Assembly (NCBI RefSeq): GCF_000321225.1
Contig: NW_004450665.1
Location: forward strand, 569,822-633,821
Direction of reading: 5' to 3'
Source: Odobenus rosmarus divergens
Taxonomy: Eukaryota; Chordata; Mammalia; Carnivora; Odobenidae
DNA: 64,000 nucleotides
Shown: positions 47,301-58,679 of the stretch, in pieces
Position numbering within the stretch: the first letter of the stretch is position 1
Layout of the letters: every line of letters begins with the position of its first letter
Translations under genes and position numbers: made by a program
The notes under the pieces: generated by a model
The model's input: only the letters and a program-made list of their open reading frames with translations
Databases searched by the model: none
Told to the model about the DNA's origin: nothing

Positions 47301-48960
47301 AGGAGGGAAATCAGCGGAAACCATCTTGTTAGGTGAGTGGTCTGCATACTCTAGGATGGACAGGTCCAAGGGAACCCAGAGAGCGGGGTGGGAGAGGCCA
47401 GGAGGGCAGCAAGGAGAAGGCAGAGAGTGGAACAGGCCGCATGGCACGAGCATGACAAGAGTCAGAGTAAGGACATGGCCACGGAGGGTCAGGTCCCAGT
47501 GCCACCAACAAACCAGGGTCACGTGGGTGGGAGAGAGGCAGCTGCCTCTGGAGAAGGCTGAGGGGAGGCAGCAGTGGGGGCTTTCACTTAACATGTGAAG
47601 TGATGAAAACGGGACCGCAAAGCCTGTGGGCCTCCGCTCCGCGGCTTCGAGTGGCTGGAGAACGTGTCTCATTCAGCTGGAGGACAATGGTGGCAAGTTA
47701 GGTGGCAGCTATCTGTGGCAGGGCTGATTCAGGTCAGCCAGGTGCAGCCCACAGAAATGTCCAGGTGAGCAATGGAAATTTCAGACACCGTCGTAGGTGT
47801 GATTTTGTACATACAGCTTTCGTGGAGAAAAAGGGAGAGTGGGATGACTGTCAAATCTAAATATTAATTCTGCACAAAAAAATTCCAAAATAGTTACTTT
47901 ACACCAAATGGTTAAAATAACTTATTAATGGCTTGAATTATTATTTTTAGCTGTTTTTATATTATGTAGCTATAGCCGAGAGCTGTACTTTAACAAAAAG
48001 CTACAATGTTTACCTATTTGAAGTAGTTATCAGAAATGGGGTTATAAGATGGTAATTTTTGAAGGTGCTCAAAAAATAGACCTCACACACACACAACACT
48101 GCAGAGATAGCTAGTTACTAACATCCCTTTAGTAAGACTTTTTTTTTTCATTTTATAAGTAATTAGCCAACCACATTAGGTAATAATGAGAGCTAGTAAT
48201 CACTTTTTTTATTAGAGAGATTAGACTGGACTCACTTTAAAACCCCATTTAATGCATACATTGTAATAAATATGCAAAAGGCATAAGTTGCTTAAGCAAA
48301 AGGTATAAGTTTTGGTACTCCTCCAATCAAAAATAATGACTCGAGATGTGCTGAAAGATAGAGTTACTTTTCTCAACTTGGGGGAGAACATTCTGTTTGT
48401 AAACCCTGAAGGGTTGAGTTGACATTGTAAGCCAGACTGAATTTTGTGTGCTCTGAGAGAGTGTCTGAACAGAATGTGTTTCATTTTTATAATACTTTGC
48501 CACCAGGAGCATCAACAGAAAGTACTGTCCCTCCGGTCACACGTGCAGTGTCCTGGGTCACTTAAACTGTTTGTTGCATATTTACGAAACCCACAACTAA
48601 GTGCAGAGTTTCAAACACCTACCTGAGTGGATTCCTTTCAACTGCGCAATTTGATGAATCATGAACCGCCCTAGTTAATTTCTGCGTTCTTCTGAAGATC
48701 TTGAGAAAAGAGGCAACCTTTCATGGGAAATAAAACATCTGACTTCACCTTCTACGAAACTCAATAATTATAATATGGCCCTGTTAGGCCATGGGAAGAT
48801 TATGGGTTGGCACTTACTACTTACTTTCCAGATTAGCTAACAAATGCATCGTGAATTTGAGAGACTTGATTAAGAGACCATGCTTCTTTGATGCTTATGC
48901 TCTGCTGCTAAAAGAGTCACGGGATGTGAAGATCTTCACTGAATTGCATTGTAGATGATC
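47301..48960. other. Unassigned; left part may be the 5' end of the L2
   Basis: 47301-47740 is purine- and G-rich like upstream antisense L2, but I cannot anchor it. The frames of 90-126 codons there are open because of base composition. From 47.8 to 48.96 kb it is AT-rich with no recognised element; CACACACACACA lies at 48086-48097. Confidence 0.35.
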
Positions 48961-48973
48961 TCTTCATTTCCAG

Positions 48974-49965
48974 GGCTTTAAATACCATCTATATGCTAAT
49001 GCCTTCCACATTTTCAATCGCTCACACCATCCTCTTCCTGAGCTCGAAACTTACATACCCAACTTGCTATTAACATCTCCCTTCAGATGATTCACACTCA
49101 TCTCAGACTTGGCAGGACCTGACTTGCCCCCCTCCCACCTTGACTATTGCAGTGAAAGGAATCACCATCACCCAGACTCTGATGCAAAAGAACTCAGAAG
49201 CCTCTTCCCTTCCTCCTTCCCGCACGTATCATCCAGTCTCATGAATCATCCAGCAGGATGTATTTTAAAGTGAAAACTGAGATCCTGTCACTGCCATCCT
49301 TATGACCTATCCTAAATCTAACTTCCCACCAGATCCAGACCACCAGCAGCTCTCCCTTCCGCTAGCACGGCTGTCCTCGGCGGGTCCTTCTCAGTCTACA
49401 CTGGCCTTTCCACTGACAACACGGTAGGGTGTTTCATATCATGAAATACACATCCGATCACTCCCCTGTGCTAATTCTCTGGCAGCTTCCCATCACCTTA
49501 GAATGAAACTTTGACTCCTCCCAGGGTCTGCAGGCCCCCGTGCAGGCCAAGCCTTGCCTCTCTCTATGCCTGTGGCTCACCCTGTGTTGCCCACTTGGTT
49601 AGCCGCACAGGTGACTCTGCTTACAGCATCGAAGCCCTTACCTCTGCCTGGGGTTCCCTTCCCCCAAATCCTCAGTTACCATGTGTTGTCATCATTCCAT
49701 TTCCTGCTTGAATGCCACCTGCTCAGAGAAACCTCCCTCAACCACTCTATGTAAAATAGCTCATGATCCAGCCCTGGCACTCCGCGCCACCCTGCTCTCT
49801 TTCCTTCATCACGCTTGTCACTGTATGAGATCTTGTGATTCCTTTGTTTTCTGTCTTCCCGCTACGACATGGGCAGGAGGAGCTTGATTTTGCTGGTGAA
49901 CGGATCCTTAGTACCTGCCTATAAGAGTAGAACTCAATAAATATTAGCTGAATAAAGGAAAATCA
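48974..49965 (+). mobile_element. Long L2, plus strand
   Basis: Ordered L2 sense phrases: GGCTTTAAATACCATCTATA, TTACATACCCAACTTGCTAT, TAACATCTCCCTTCAGATGA, TGGCAGCTTCCCATCACCTT, GAATGCCACCTGCTCAGAGA, AACCTCCCTCAACCACTCTA, TGTAAAATAGCTCATGATCC and the end AACTCAATAAATATTAGCTG. About 1 kb is kept to the true 3' end. It lies in opposite orientation to the L2 at 45.7 kb. Confidence 0.85.
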
Positions 49966-51726
49966 TATAATTCTTCCACTGTAATTTTATTTTTAAGCCC
50001 TAAACATTACCAGTTGACTCATGTCCCTGATACAAGAAAATCTGATTTCTTGCATTACCTCCCACTTTCTCCAGTCCATGCTACCCTTCACACAATACTA
50101 GTCATGTTATTGTTTCCATGTGGTAATAAACAGCAGTATTTACATTCTGTTCTAGAACTTGAATCTCAGAGTTGTTTAGACAAAGTTTTGCATTTGCATG
50201 GATTCGATGTCCACCTCTGTTTCTTTTACCATGGCTTTTACCAACTCTTGGTTGATGGAAGTTTATCATTTCATCATTTTTAAAAGAAATGCTCATGAGA
50301 ACGAAAGTCTCAGAGGTATTGTTTGTTGGGAAATATGTACCTACACCTGTATAGCACTTTTTCTAGGTATGACAATTACTGAGGCATACCTTCTTTCCAG
50401 AAGATTCAGCAGACATGATTCTGTTACCTCACACTATCTTCCTAGTGTGAAGGTACTACAACTAAGAGAATTGAGGCCACCTTGATTTCCTTTCCTTAGT
50501 CTGGACACCCATAGAATTCTTTGATATCATTTTCCAGTGATTTCACTACAATGTGCTCTATTTTTTTATCAGTTTCTACAAGTATTCCCTGGGAAGTTTA
50601 TGCTTTCTGTAGATTTAATTCTCTCCTTAGATCATGAATCTTTAAAAATATCATCTGTGATTTCCAGTTGTATTTGTTGTCTTTCATTATTACTATCCCT
50701 TTACTAAGATTAATCAACGTTGTTATCCTTTTGAATTTTATTTTATTCATTTTTCTAGTTAGTCCTAGATGCTTCCGATATTTTCAGTAGAGCCTGATTT
50801 TCTTTGTGCTGATTTTTATGTGACTTTCTTTTCTGTGATGATTTTATTTTGTCCTTCCATTTCTTTCCCAAGATCCATCAACTCACTTTTCAGCTACTTC
50901 TATTGTTTTACCACCTCTTTCCAGAGGACTTCCAACCCTTTATCCTTTCTTCGGGTTCTTGTTATTTAGAAGACATATGGCCATACGTTTTATCTGCTTC
51001 ATGGCACTTCTTATCTGATATATGTTCTCTCTTTCTCTTTCCCTCAACCCCCCACTCTCTCTCCTTCTGTGTGCTGCACTTAAAAGAAATAATTTCGTCA
51101 TGCTTTCATAAATCTCATGTTCCCCCTTTTTCATGTTTACTCATCATTGCAGAGAGGAACTCTTCCTGCTCCAGCTGTGTGCACAAAGAGAGTGCGGGGA
51201 AGGGTTAGGATGGTAACTCAGGACAACACAGTTTGCAATTTGTCCTGATGTCTTCCATGTCTTCTTGCATCTCAGCCCCCAGGCAGTGAATCAGCTCTGG
51301 GCTTGCTGTGCAAGACACGCAGTACAAGATCTTGTGAGTGATTGAGCTTTTACTTCTCTTCAGTTAGCAAAAAGAGGTAATTTCAGGAAGTGTGTGTCAC
51401 ACACAAGGTCTCCTCCACTTGGCCACGTGGACGATCTGGCTCCAGAAGATGTGTCATGACTCTTATCTCCTCATTCAGCCTTCCATTCCCAGCCGCTCCT
51501 TGTTGCCACACTGGGGATAGGGAAGCTTGGTCCGCAGACCATGAAACTGGACCTTGTGGTTCCAAGCTGGATTTTTCTGTTTTCCGTCTGAGGATGCTAC
51601 TTTGATTAGAAGTATTCTTTGCTCTACAGCCCTGTCCAGGTTCTACAGGGACTACTCTCCTCTCTCTGTGCCCCCACCTGCCTGCCCCTCATGCAGTCTT
51701 TTTCTTCATATGTTCTGGCATGTTCT
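49966..51726. other. Unassigned, T-rich sequence
   Basis: The T-rich composition at 50.5-51.1 kb resembles antisense LINE interior, but no phrase could be matched. The 119-codon frame at 50849-51208 is pyrimidine-driven. No gene recognised. Confidence 0.35.
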
Positions 51727-51785
51727 TCAGATAGAATTTTGAGATATTGAGATAGAATTCACATACTATACAACTTGTTGTCTTA

Positions 51786-52028
51786 AATTATATCATTTGG
51801 GGCACCTGGGTGGCTCAGTCGTTAAGCGTCTGCCTTCGGCTCAGGTCATGATCCCAGGGTCCTGGGGTCGAGCCCCGCATCGGGCTCCCTGCTCAGCGGG
51901 AAGCCTGCTTCTCCCTCTCCAACTCCCCCTGCTTGTGTTCCCTCTCTCACTGTGTCTCTCTCTGTCAAATAAATAAATAAAATATTTAAAAACATAATAA
52001 TAAAAAAATAAAATAATTTATTTCATTT
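51786..52028 (+). mobile_element. SINEC, younger subtype, inside L1 3' UTR
   Basis: The body 51799-52011 contains GGCACCTGGGTGGCTCAGTC, TCTGCCTTCGGCTCAGGTCA and CAAATAAATAAATAAAATAT with an A-rich tail. The flanks AAATTATATCATTT and AATAATTTATTTCATTT look like a worn TSD. Confidence 0.93.
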
Positions 52029-53271
52029 AATGGTGTTTAATATATTCGTACAGTTGTGCAATCACCACCACAGTCAATTTTAGACCATCTTCATCAACCC
52101 AAAAGGAAACCCCATACCCTTTAGTAACCATTGCCTATTCCCCCCAACTCAGCCCTAAGCGACCAGTAATCTACTTTCTGTCTCTGCAGACATGCATATC
52201 CTGGCCATTGCAAATAAGCAGAAATTATACAATATGTGGTCTTTTGTATCTGGCTTTTTTTATTAAGCAGATTGTTTTCAAAGTTTGTGCATGTCATAAC
52301 ATGTCAGAACTTTCTTTTTATTGCTGAGTTATATATCATATGAATATGCCATATTTTATTTAGTTCATTAGCTGATGGACAATTGGTTTCTTTTCACTTT
52401 TGAGCTGTTATTAACAGTGTTGCTGTGAACATTTGTGTACAAGTATTTCTGTGGACACGTGTTTTCAGTTTTCTTGGGTCTATACCAGCAAGTCAAATTA
52501 CAGAGTCAAATTATAATTATGTTTTACATTTTGAGGAATGCTGGACTGTTTTCCAAACTGGCTGCACCATCTTACATCCCTACCTACATTATATGAAGGT
52601 TCCAATTTCTTCCCATTCTTGTCAATATTTGTTACTGTCTTTTCTTCTCTTTTCTTTTTATCGTGGTCTTCCTAATGAATATGAAGTAGTATTTGTAGTT
52701 TTGATTTTTGCTTCCCTGATGAAATGATGTTGAGCATCTTGTCACATGCGTATTGTCCATGTACGTATCTTATTTGGAGAAATTTCTGTTCTCCAGCATT
52801 TCCATTTTTTAAGTTGGGTTATTTGTCTTTTTATTATTGAGTTGCAAGAGTTCTTCATGTATCGTAAATAAAAGTCCCTTATCAGTTATATGGTTTTCAA
52901 AAAGTTTCTCCCTTCTGTGGGTTCTTTTCACATTCCTAATGGGATCTTTTGAAGAACAAAAGATCGTAATTTTGATGATGTCCAGTTTATCTATTTTCCA
53001 TTTTATTGCCTGTGCTTTGAGTGTCGTATCTTTAAAACCATTGCCTACTCCAAAGTCACAAAGATTTATGCCATAGCTTCTTCTAAAAATTTAATAGTAT
53101 TAGCTGTTATATTTATGTCTGATCAATTTTAATTCATTTTTATATAGCGTTAGGTAGGAGTCCAACTTTATTCTTTTGCATGTAGATACCCATTGGTTCC
53201 AGGTCCACTTACTGAAAAGACCATTTTTCCCCCAATTAAATTGTTTGTCACCCTGCTTAAACATCAGTTGG

Positions 53272-53514
53272 CTATAAATGTACTGTGGTGAAAACCTTCA
53301 GTAAAATGTTAAATTGAGATGGCAAGAACAGACATCCTTGTTTTGTTTCTGATTTTAGGGGGAGAGCATTCAGTCTTCCGCCTTTAATTATAATATTAGC
53401 TGTAGTTATTTTCTTGATGCCCTTTATCAGTTTGAAGAAGTTCCTTTCTATTCCTAGTTTGTTGAATGTTTTTATCCTGAAAGGGTGTTGAATTTTATTA
53501 AATGCTTTTCCCAC
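53272..53514 (-). pseudogene. L1 reverse-transcriptase remnant
   Basis: The minus-strand frame reads KAFNKIQHPFRIKTFNKLGI, then TTANIIIKGGRLNALPLKSE and TKQGCLFLPSQFNILLKVF. These match the L1 ORF2p fingers/palm stretch KAFDKIQHPF...[20 protein letters not shown]. It is only about 80 residues, lies beside the internal deletion at 53,275 and lacks the catalytic FADD block in frame. Inactive. Confidence 0.85.
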
Positions 53515-53903
53515 GTTTATTGAGACAGCCGTGTGGTTTTAGTCCTAACCTATTGATATGGTATATTAAATTCATCAAGTTTTGGGTATCAAACCAACCT
53601 TGTAAATCCATCTCATTCATGGTGTATGATCCTTTTTGTATTCCTGAATGTGGTTTGCTAGCATTTCATTGAAGTTTTTTGCATCTAATTCTGAAGAGAT
53701 ATAGATCTGTGGTTTTCTTTTCTTATGATGTCTTTTTCTGGTTTTGGTATGAGGTAAGACTAACCACATAGTAATAAGAAGTGGTTCCTCCCCATCTATT
53801 TTGTGGAAGATTTTGTGAAGAATTCTTATTAGTTATTCTTTAAGTTTTATAGAATCACCAGTAAATCCATCTGGGTGTGGACCGTCCTTTGTGGGTAATT
53901 TCT

Positions 53904-54120
53904 AAAAAAATATTAGTCCTGGGGTGCCTGGGTGGCTCAGTTGGTTGAGTGGCTGCCTTCAGCTTGGTTATGATCCCAGGGTCCTGGGCTTGAGCCCTAC
54001 GTTGGGCTCCCTGCTCAGAGGAGAGTCTGTTTCTCCCTCATCCTCTCCCCACGCTCATGCTCTCTCTCTCAAATAAATAAAATAAAATCTTTAAAAAAAT
54101 AAAAAATAAAAAAATTAGTC
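53904..54120 (+). mobile_element. SINEC inside L1 ORF2
   Basis: The body 53920-54113 contains GGGTGCCTGGGTGGCTCAGT, CCCAGGGTCCTGGGCTTGAG and CAAATAAATAAAATAAAATC. ATTAGTC preceded by an A run flanks both sides. The host L1 reads continuously when it is removed. Confidence 0.93.
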
Positions 54121-54144
54121 TTTATTTGTTATAGGACATTAAGA

Positions 54145-54839
54145 CTTGTTATTGCTTTTTCTAAATTTTATTTTATTATGTTAATCACCATACATCATTA
54201 GTTTTTGATCCATGATTCATTGTTTGCATATAACACCCAGTGCTCCATTCAACACGTGCCCTCTTTAATACCCATCACCAGGCTAACCCATCTCCCCACC
54301 CCCCTTCCCTCTAGAACCCTCAGTTTGTTTCTCAGAGTCCATAGTCTCTCACAGTTCGTCTCCCCCTCCAATTCTCCCCCTTCATTTTTCCCTTCCTGCT
54401 ATCTTTTTTTTTTTAACATATAATGTATTATTTGTTTTAGAGGTACAGGTCTGTGATTCATCAGTCTTACACAATTCACAGCGCTCACCATAGCACATAC
54501 CCTCCCCAATGTCTATCACCCAGCCACCCCATCCCTCCCACCCCCCACCACTCCAGCAACCCTCATTTTGTCTCCTGAGATTAAGAATTCCTCATATCAC
54601 TGAGGTCATATGATACATGTCTTTCTCTGATTGACTTATTTCACTTAGCATAATACCCTCCAGTTCCATCCACGTTGTTGCAAATGGCAAGATCTCATTC
54701 CTTTTGATGGCTGCATAATATTCCATTGTGTATATATACCAGATCTTCTTTATCCATTCATCTGTCGATGGACATCTTGGCTCTTTCCATAGTTTGGCTA
54801 TTGTGGACATTGCTGCTATAAACATTGTTACTGCTTTTT
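54145..54839 (-). mobile_element. Younger carnivore L1 inserted in the older L1, with TSD
   Basis: The body 54161-54823 has the antisense young 3' end (TATGTTAATCACCATACATC, TTTGCATATAACACCCAGTG), then 3' UTR and ORF2 end (TCGATGGACATCTTGGCTCT). The TSD CTTGTTATTGCTTTTT (54145-54160) recurs at 54824-54839 with two differences, and older-L1 ORF2 continues across the join. This is the same 3' end type as at 1 and 10.1 kb. Confidence 0.95.
54592..54823 (-). pseudogene. L1 ORF2p C-terminal remnant of the younger L1
   Basis: The frame includes STDEWIKKIWYIYTMEYYAA, IKRNEILPFATTWMELEGIM and LSEISQSEKDMYHM, the well-conserved ORF2p carboxyl end. It is clearly better preserved than the other ORF2 pieces here, consistent with a younger element. 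Only the last 80 or so residues exist because of 5' truncation at 54823. Confidence 0.9.
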
Positions 54840-55520
54840 GAGTCAGTTTTGGTAGTTTGTGTCTTTCTAAGCATTTGTTCATTGCATCTTACTTAATTAA
54901 TTGACATATAGTTGTTCATAGTATTCCATTATTATCTTTTTTATTTCTGTAAGGTCTATAGTAATGTCCCATATTTCATTCCTGATTTTAGTAATTTGAA
55001 TAGATTCTGCCTCCCTACCTTGGGTCACTCTACTTCAAAGTTTGTCCATTTTATTGATCTTTTCAAAGAACCAACTTTGGTTAGACAACCAAATATTGTC
55101 TGTTTTTTTCTATGCTCCATTTTGTTTATCTCCACTCCTATCTTTATTAGTTTCTTCCTATTCTTGCCTTGGGTTTAGTTTGCTCTTCTTTTTTCAGTGT
55201 TAAGATACTGTTTGCATAGTATATCTTTTCCATTTGTTACTTTCAACCTATTTGTGTTTTTGAATCTAAAGGATATCTCCTAGAGAGAGCATAGAGTTAA
55301 ATTTTATTTTTATTTTTTTTCCATCTAGTCTGATAATCTCTGCCTTTTGGATTGTTTGATGTTATTCAAGTTTAATGTTATTACTAATATAGTTGGATTT
55401 ATGCCTTCCTTTTTACTTTCTGTTTTCTATCTGTCTCATGTCTTTTATATCCCTCTGTGCTTTTCTTAACTGCTTTCACTGCATTTAGCAAATATTTTCT
55501 GGTGTTTGTTTTTTAATTTC

Positions 55521-55734
55521 TAATTTTCTTTCTTGGCTTTGGTTGATTTCAGGGGGCAAGGAGAAGCAGAGGTCTTTACTCTCCTACTTTAAACCAGAAT
55601 TTCTCTATTTTGCATCTCTATTTCATAATACTGGGCAACACCCATGGTAGATATGTTTGAGTTTCATTGCCAATCCTTCCCTCCTGGACATCTTTTCAGT
55701 TTGGTTCAGTGACTGAGTCAGGGGGTACTGGTAG
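55521..55734. other. Unassigned sequence
   Basis: Short gap between the L1 and a MIR; nothing recognised. Confidence 0.4.
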
Positions 55735-55862
55735 GGAAATCTGGACTCTTGTCATAGCTGTTATGAACCAGTTGTATGATCATGGGATAGTATCTCTCTT
55801 AGACTGATTTTCTTAAGTGTAAAATAAAGAAGGAATTGAATTAGATTTTATTTATTGCTTTT
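55735..55862 (+). mobile_element. MIR-family SINE (MIR or MIR3)
   Basis: TTGTATGATCATGGGATAGT, CTCTTAGACTGATTTTCTTA and AGTGTAAAATAAAGAAGGAA, then TTGAATTAGAT, follow the MIR/MIR3 order. Confidence 0.6.
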
Positions 55863-57479
55863 GATACCAGTATATTAAAATTCTAAGAACACAATAATTA
55901 TATGACCCTAAATACATAAGCATATGAACTAGATAGAGTCAGACCTTTTGCCTCTTAGACTAGGCAATCTTATCTACAACTGAAGTGATTTGGGGCATAA
56001 GATTTAACAGGATCTACACTGTAGTAAAATAATTATTTGTTTTGCACCACTGGCCAGTATCCCACAGACCAACCCCTTATGTGTGGATGACCATGATAGA
56101 GGGGTGGGAGGAAATACAGACTTTGAAATGATCATAACTGTAAGATAGTCCAGGATGCCTCATTAGCATAAGAGCTTTATGTCCATTCTATACCCATGAC
56201 CAGTTATTTTGTAAAGATATTTTGTTAGTAAATCCGTTACCCATTGATTGTGTACAGTGTGTATACCCCTCAATGGTGACTTACGTGCTATTATATACCA
56301 AGAAGACATGATTCCTACTCTAATGGGCCCCATTTGAAAATGAAAGGGAGAATAAATGCAGAGGCACTTTTAATTATTAATGAAAATTGAAGGAAGCTCT
56401 TAGCACAAATAATTCCAACATTTCTATTTGGCTTGGAATTTTAATATGGTTTTTGACAGATCTATTTACCTAATTATATTTTATCTGGGATGGTATTAAA
56501 ATGAGCTTCCATTCTCTAAGCACTCACCAACAGAGTGGTAGAAGCCATGCCTACAAAGCATGTTAGTTCCAGCAGGACTGGTCCAGGATTAAGAAATGTT
56601 TTGTGAATTATCCATAACAAGGAAAACTTCATGTAGATAACCAACAATCAAATATACATAAAACCGCAGATGACAACAAACAAACAAACTTCTCTAACAG
56701 CACAGCTGGGCAAGGATGCACAGAGGCGCTGAAGGGGCTTCATGGGGAGACTGGAGCCAAGATGATGAGTCTGTAAAAGCTTCATGCTGATGCCCTCCTG
56801 CAGCACATTTCTTCAACATCTTTAAAAATGTTCCTGATCCAGCTGTTTCATGGAACAATGTAGACTTTTATGACCTCTCTTTGTTCGTCTCATTCATTCT
56901 TTTACTACCATGAATAAAGAGCGGATCTCAGACAACTGAGTGTTCTAGTTACTTACTGATCAAAATCATGGAAATATGTTCAATAATTTAATGGATTAAA
57001 GAATCCAGAAATATCTTGAGATTTATATTTCCAGGCTTGTCTGCCCACCCACCGAGTGTCAGTCACACCCTGATCCCTGTGGTTACTTGCTATTAAGTTG
57101 CAATTCCTCTCCTATTTACAATTCTAGTTCAAGGAGCACTCATTTCATCTCCATAATTACTTTCATAAGAAATTATCTCAGTAGGACACCCAAACTTACT
57201 CAGGATTATATTGTATTATATTATACATGTATTCTATTGATCATGTATTATATTGTATTAGTCTTTAGTCCTTTGGAGCAATTTCTCAATTTACCTTCCT
57301 GTTTTATGAAGACCTGTTCCGTTTAATATTTTGCATTTCAGATTCCCTTAAAGCCAACCAAATATGTTCTTTTTGACCAACAATGAACAGGGTATTTAAC
57401 AAGAGGCCATATTTGATTTAACGCATGTATGCAGTCAAACCTTACGGTGACATTTCCATTTTTAATCTGCTTAATAATA
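55863..57479. other. Unassigned; AT-rich repeat at 57207-57262
   Basis: ATATTGTATTATATTATACA and CATGTATTATATTGTATTAG form an imperfect simple repeat. No gene or other element recognised. Confidence 0.4.
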
Positions 57480-57580
57480 ACCATCCTTTGACAGCATTCC
57501 CCAAAATATGTTCCACAGGATATTACTTAACAGATATTTTGTCAAAATAAGTTTAGGAAACATTAAGTAAAACAAAGCTA
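57480..57580. mobile_element. Possible hAT-type DNA transposon remnant
   Basis: GCATTCCCCAAAATATGTTC, CACAGGATATTACTTAACAG and AAATAAGTTTAGGAAACATT resemble the hAT-Charlie-like phrase CCAAAGTGTGTTCCGCGGAACACT...TTTGGGAAACAC. Ends not defined. Confidence 0.4.
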
Positions 57581-57970
57581 AACATGTTTGATTTTTAGGA
57601 CTTATTAGAGATCTGTTTAGAGGCTAATGTAATTTATGAATCTCCAGGAAAGGAATATAATATTACCCAATCTCCTGACATGTTTCATTGAACATCTAGT
57701 AGGACTAGTGTTCTGAGAAATACCCTTTGAGCAACATCCTAACATAAATTTATAAAGAGAAAGATAAATATTTGGACTGTGAAGACTAGATCTTGTTTAC
57801 TACTTTTATTTCCAGATAGTACAAAAACTCCTCATCAAAATTTTAACATTAAACAAATAGATTAGGAATTTCAATCCAAGCTGAAGAATATGATAATAAC
57901 ACAAAGCAGTTATTTAAGTTTTGGGGCCTTCAAAGAGCATTATGCTAGTGCTCTGATATAGTGTTAACCC
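57581..57970. other. Unassigned sequence
   Basis: AT-rich, nothing recognised. Confidence 0.4.
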
Positions 57971-58039
57971 TGACAGGTTTTTTTTTTTCTTTTTTTGTAA
58001 TGCAAGTGCCTGATTTAAGCTTTGATTGCCTTCAAAGAG

Positions 58040-58432
58040 GTACCTACTTCAAAGACAGTTATCTGGAATAAACATATTGCTAGCCACCTGACCAGATAAA
58101 GAGCCAGGCCACCTCCCCCACTGAGGCTCCTTTGGCTTAGAAATCTTGGCTGATTTTGATAACTGACCATTTGGCCACTTAGCTTTTCTCTTCCCTGTGC
58201 TTTAAATTCCTGCTCTTACGTTTTAAATTTACCAGTAAGGAGTGAACCTACAAACCCTAGGTTCCCATCCTTGACCCCAATAAAAGTAGAACTCCCAACC
58301 TGTGTGTGCACTCTCTCTACCCCTGACCTCGCTTTGTGGCCCAGGTCTGCTGTCTAATTTCCAGGTCTCATAACTAATAAATCTCTATTTTTTCAAAGTT
58401 TTCTGATGGTTGTTATTGAAGGGCATCTTGCA
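58040..58432 (+). mobile_element. Probable solo LTR of a class I-like endogenous retrovirus
   Basis: The layout is LTR-like: a C/T-rich stretch, GACCCCAATAAAAGTAGAAC as a polyadenylation signal at about 58280, then TGTGTGTGCACTCTCTCTAC, a GGTCTGCTG segment, a second AATAAA at 58377 and a T-rich end. No internal retroviral sequence is attached. The left end is uncertain (between 57970 and 58080) and no TSD was found. The family is not identified. Confidence 0.5.
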
Positions 58433-58440
58433 ATTATAAT

Positions 58441-58679
58441 AAGAAATACAGGGGCACCTGGGTGACTTAGTCGGTTAAGCGTCCAACTCTTGATTTCAGC
58501 TCAGGTCATGATCTCAGGGTGGTGAGACTGAGCCCTGGGTTGGGCTCTGCACTCAGTGGGAAGTCTGCTTGAGATTCTCTCTCTCCCTCTCCCTCTGCCC
58601 CTTTTCCCCCTCCCCCATGCTCTCTCTCTCTTAGTCTGTCTCTCCAATAAATAAATAAATCTTAAAAAAAAGAACCACA
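58441..58679 (+). mobile_element. SINEC, older subtype, with probable TSD
   Basis: The body 58451-58669 contains GGGGCACCTGGGTGACTTAG, CAACTCTTGATTTCAGCTCA, ATGATCTCAGGGTGGTGAGA and AGTCTGCTTGAGATTCTCTC. AAGAAATACA (58441-58450) resembles AAGAACCACA (58670-58679). It lies at the 3' edge of the probable LTR. Confidence 0.93.

Larger units (their letters stand above)
51727..55520 (-). mobile_element. Large L1 (L1MA/L1MB-like), minus strand, invaded by three elements
   Basis: The 3' UTR comes first (AGATAGAATTCACATACTAT, GTGCAATCACCACCACAGTC, GTAATCTACTTTCTGTCTCT). ORF2 follows in antisense: TTGGGTCTATACCAGCAAGT, GAAAAGACCATTTTTCCCCC, TATTGATATGGTATATTAAA, CCATCTGGGTGTGGACCGTC, TTGAGTCAGTTTTGGTAGTT, TTTATTGATCTTTTCAAAGA. 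About 2.7 kb of L1 remains after subtracting two SINEs and a younger L1. Near 53,275 roughly 0.8 kb of ORF2 appears deleted. The ORF2 5' end and ORF1 are absent. Confidence 0.9.

Noticed and set aside
47292..47672. 126-codon open frame, minus strand, and a 90-codon frame opposite
   Set aside because: GC-rich sequence at the edge of a long L2. Both strands are open because of composition, and neither shows a domain or splice context.
14860..58669. tRNA genes or tRNA-like promoters
   Set aside because: The A/B-box-like sequences all lie in the heads of SINEC copies, which derive from tRNA. None folds as an intact tRNA gene.
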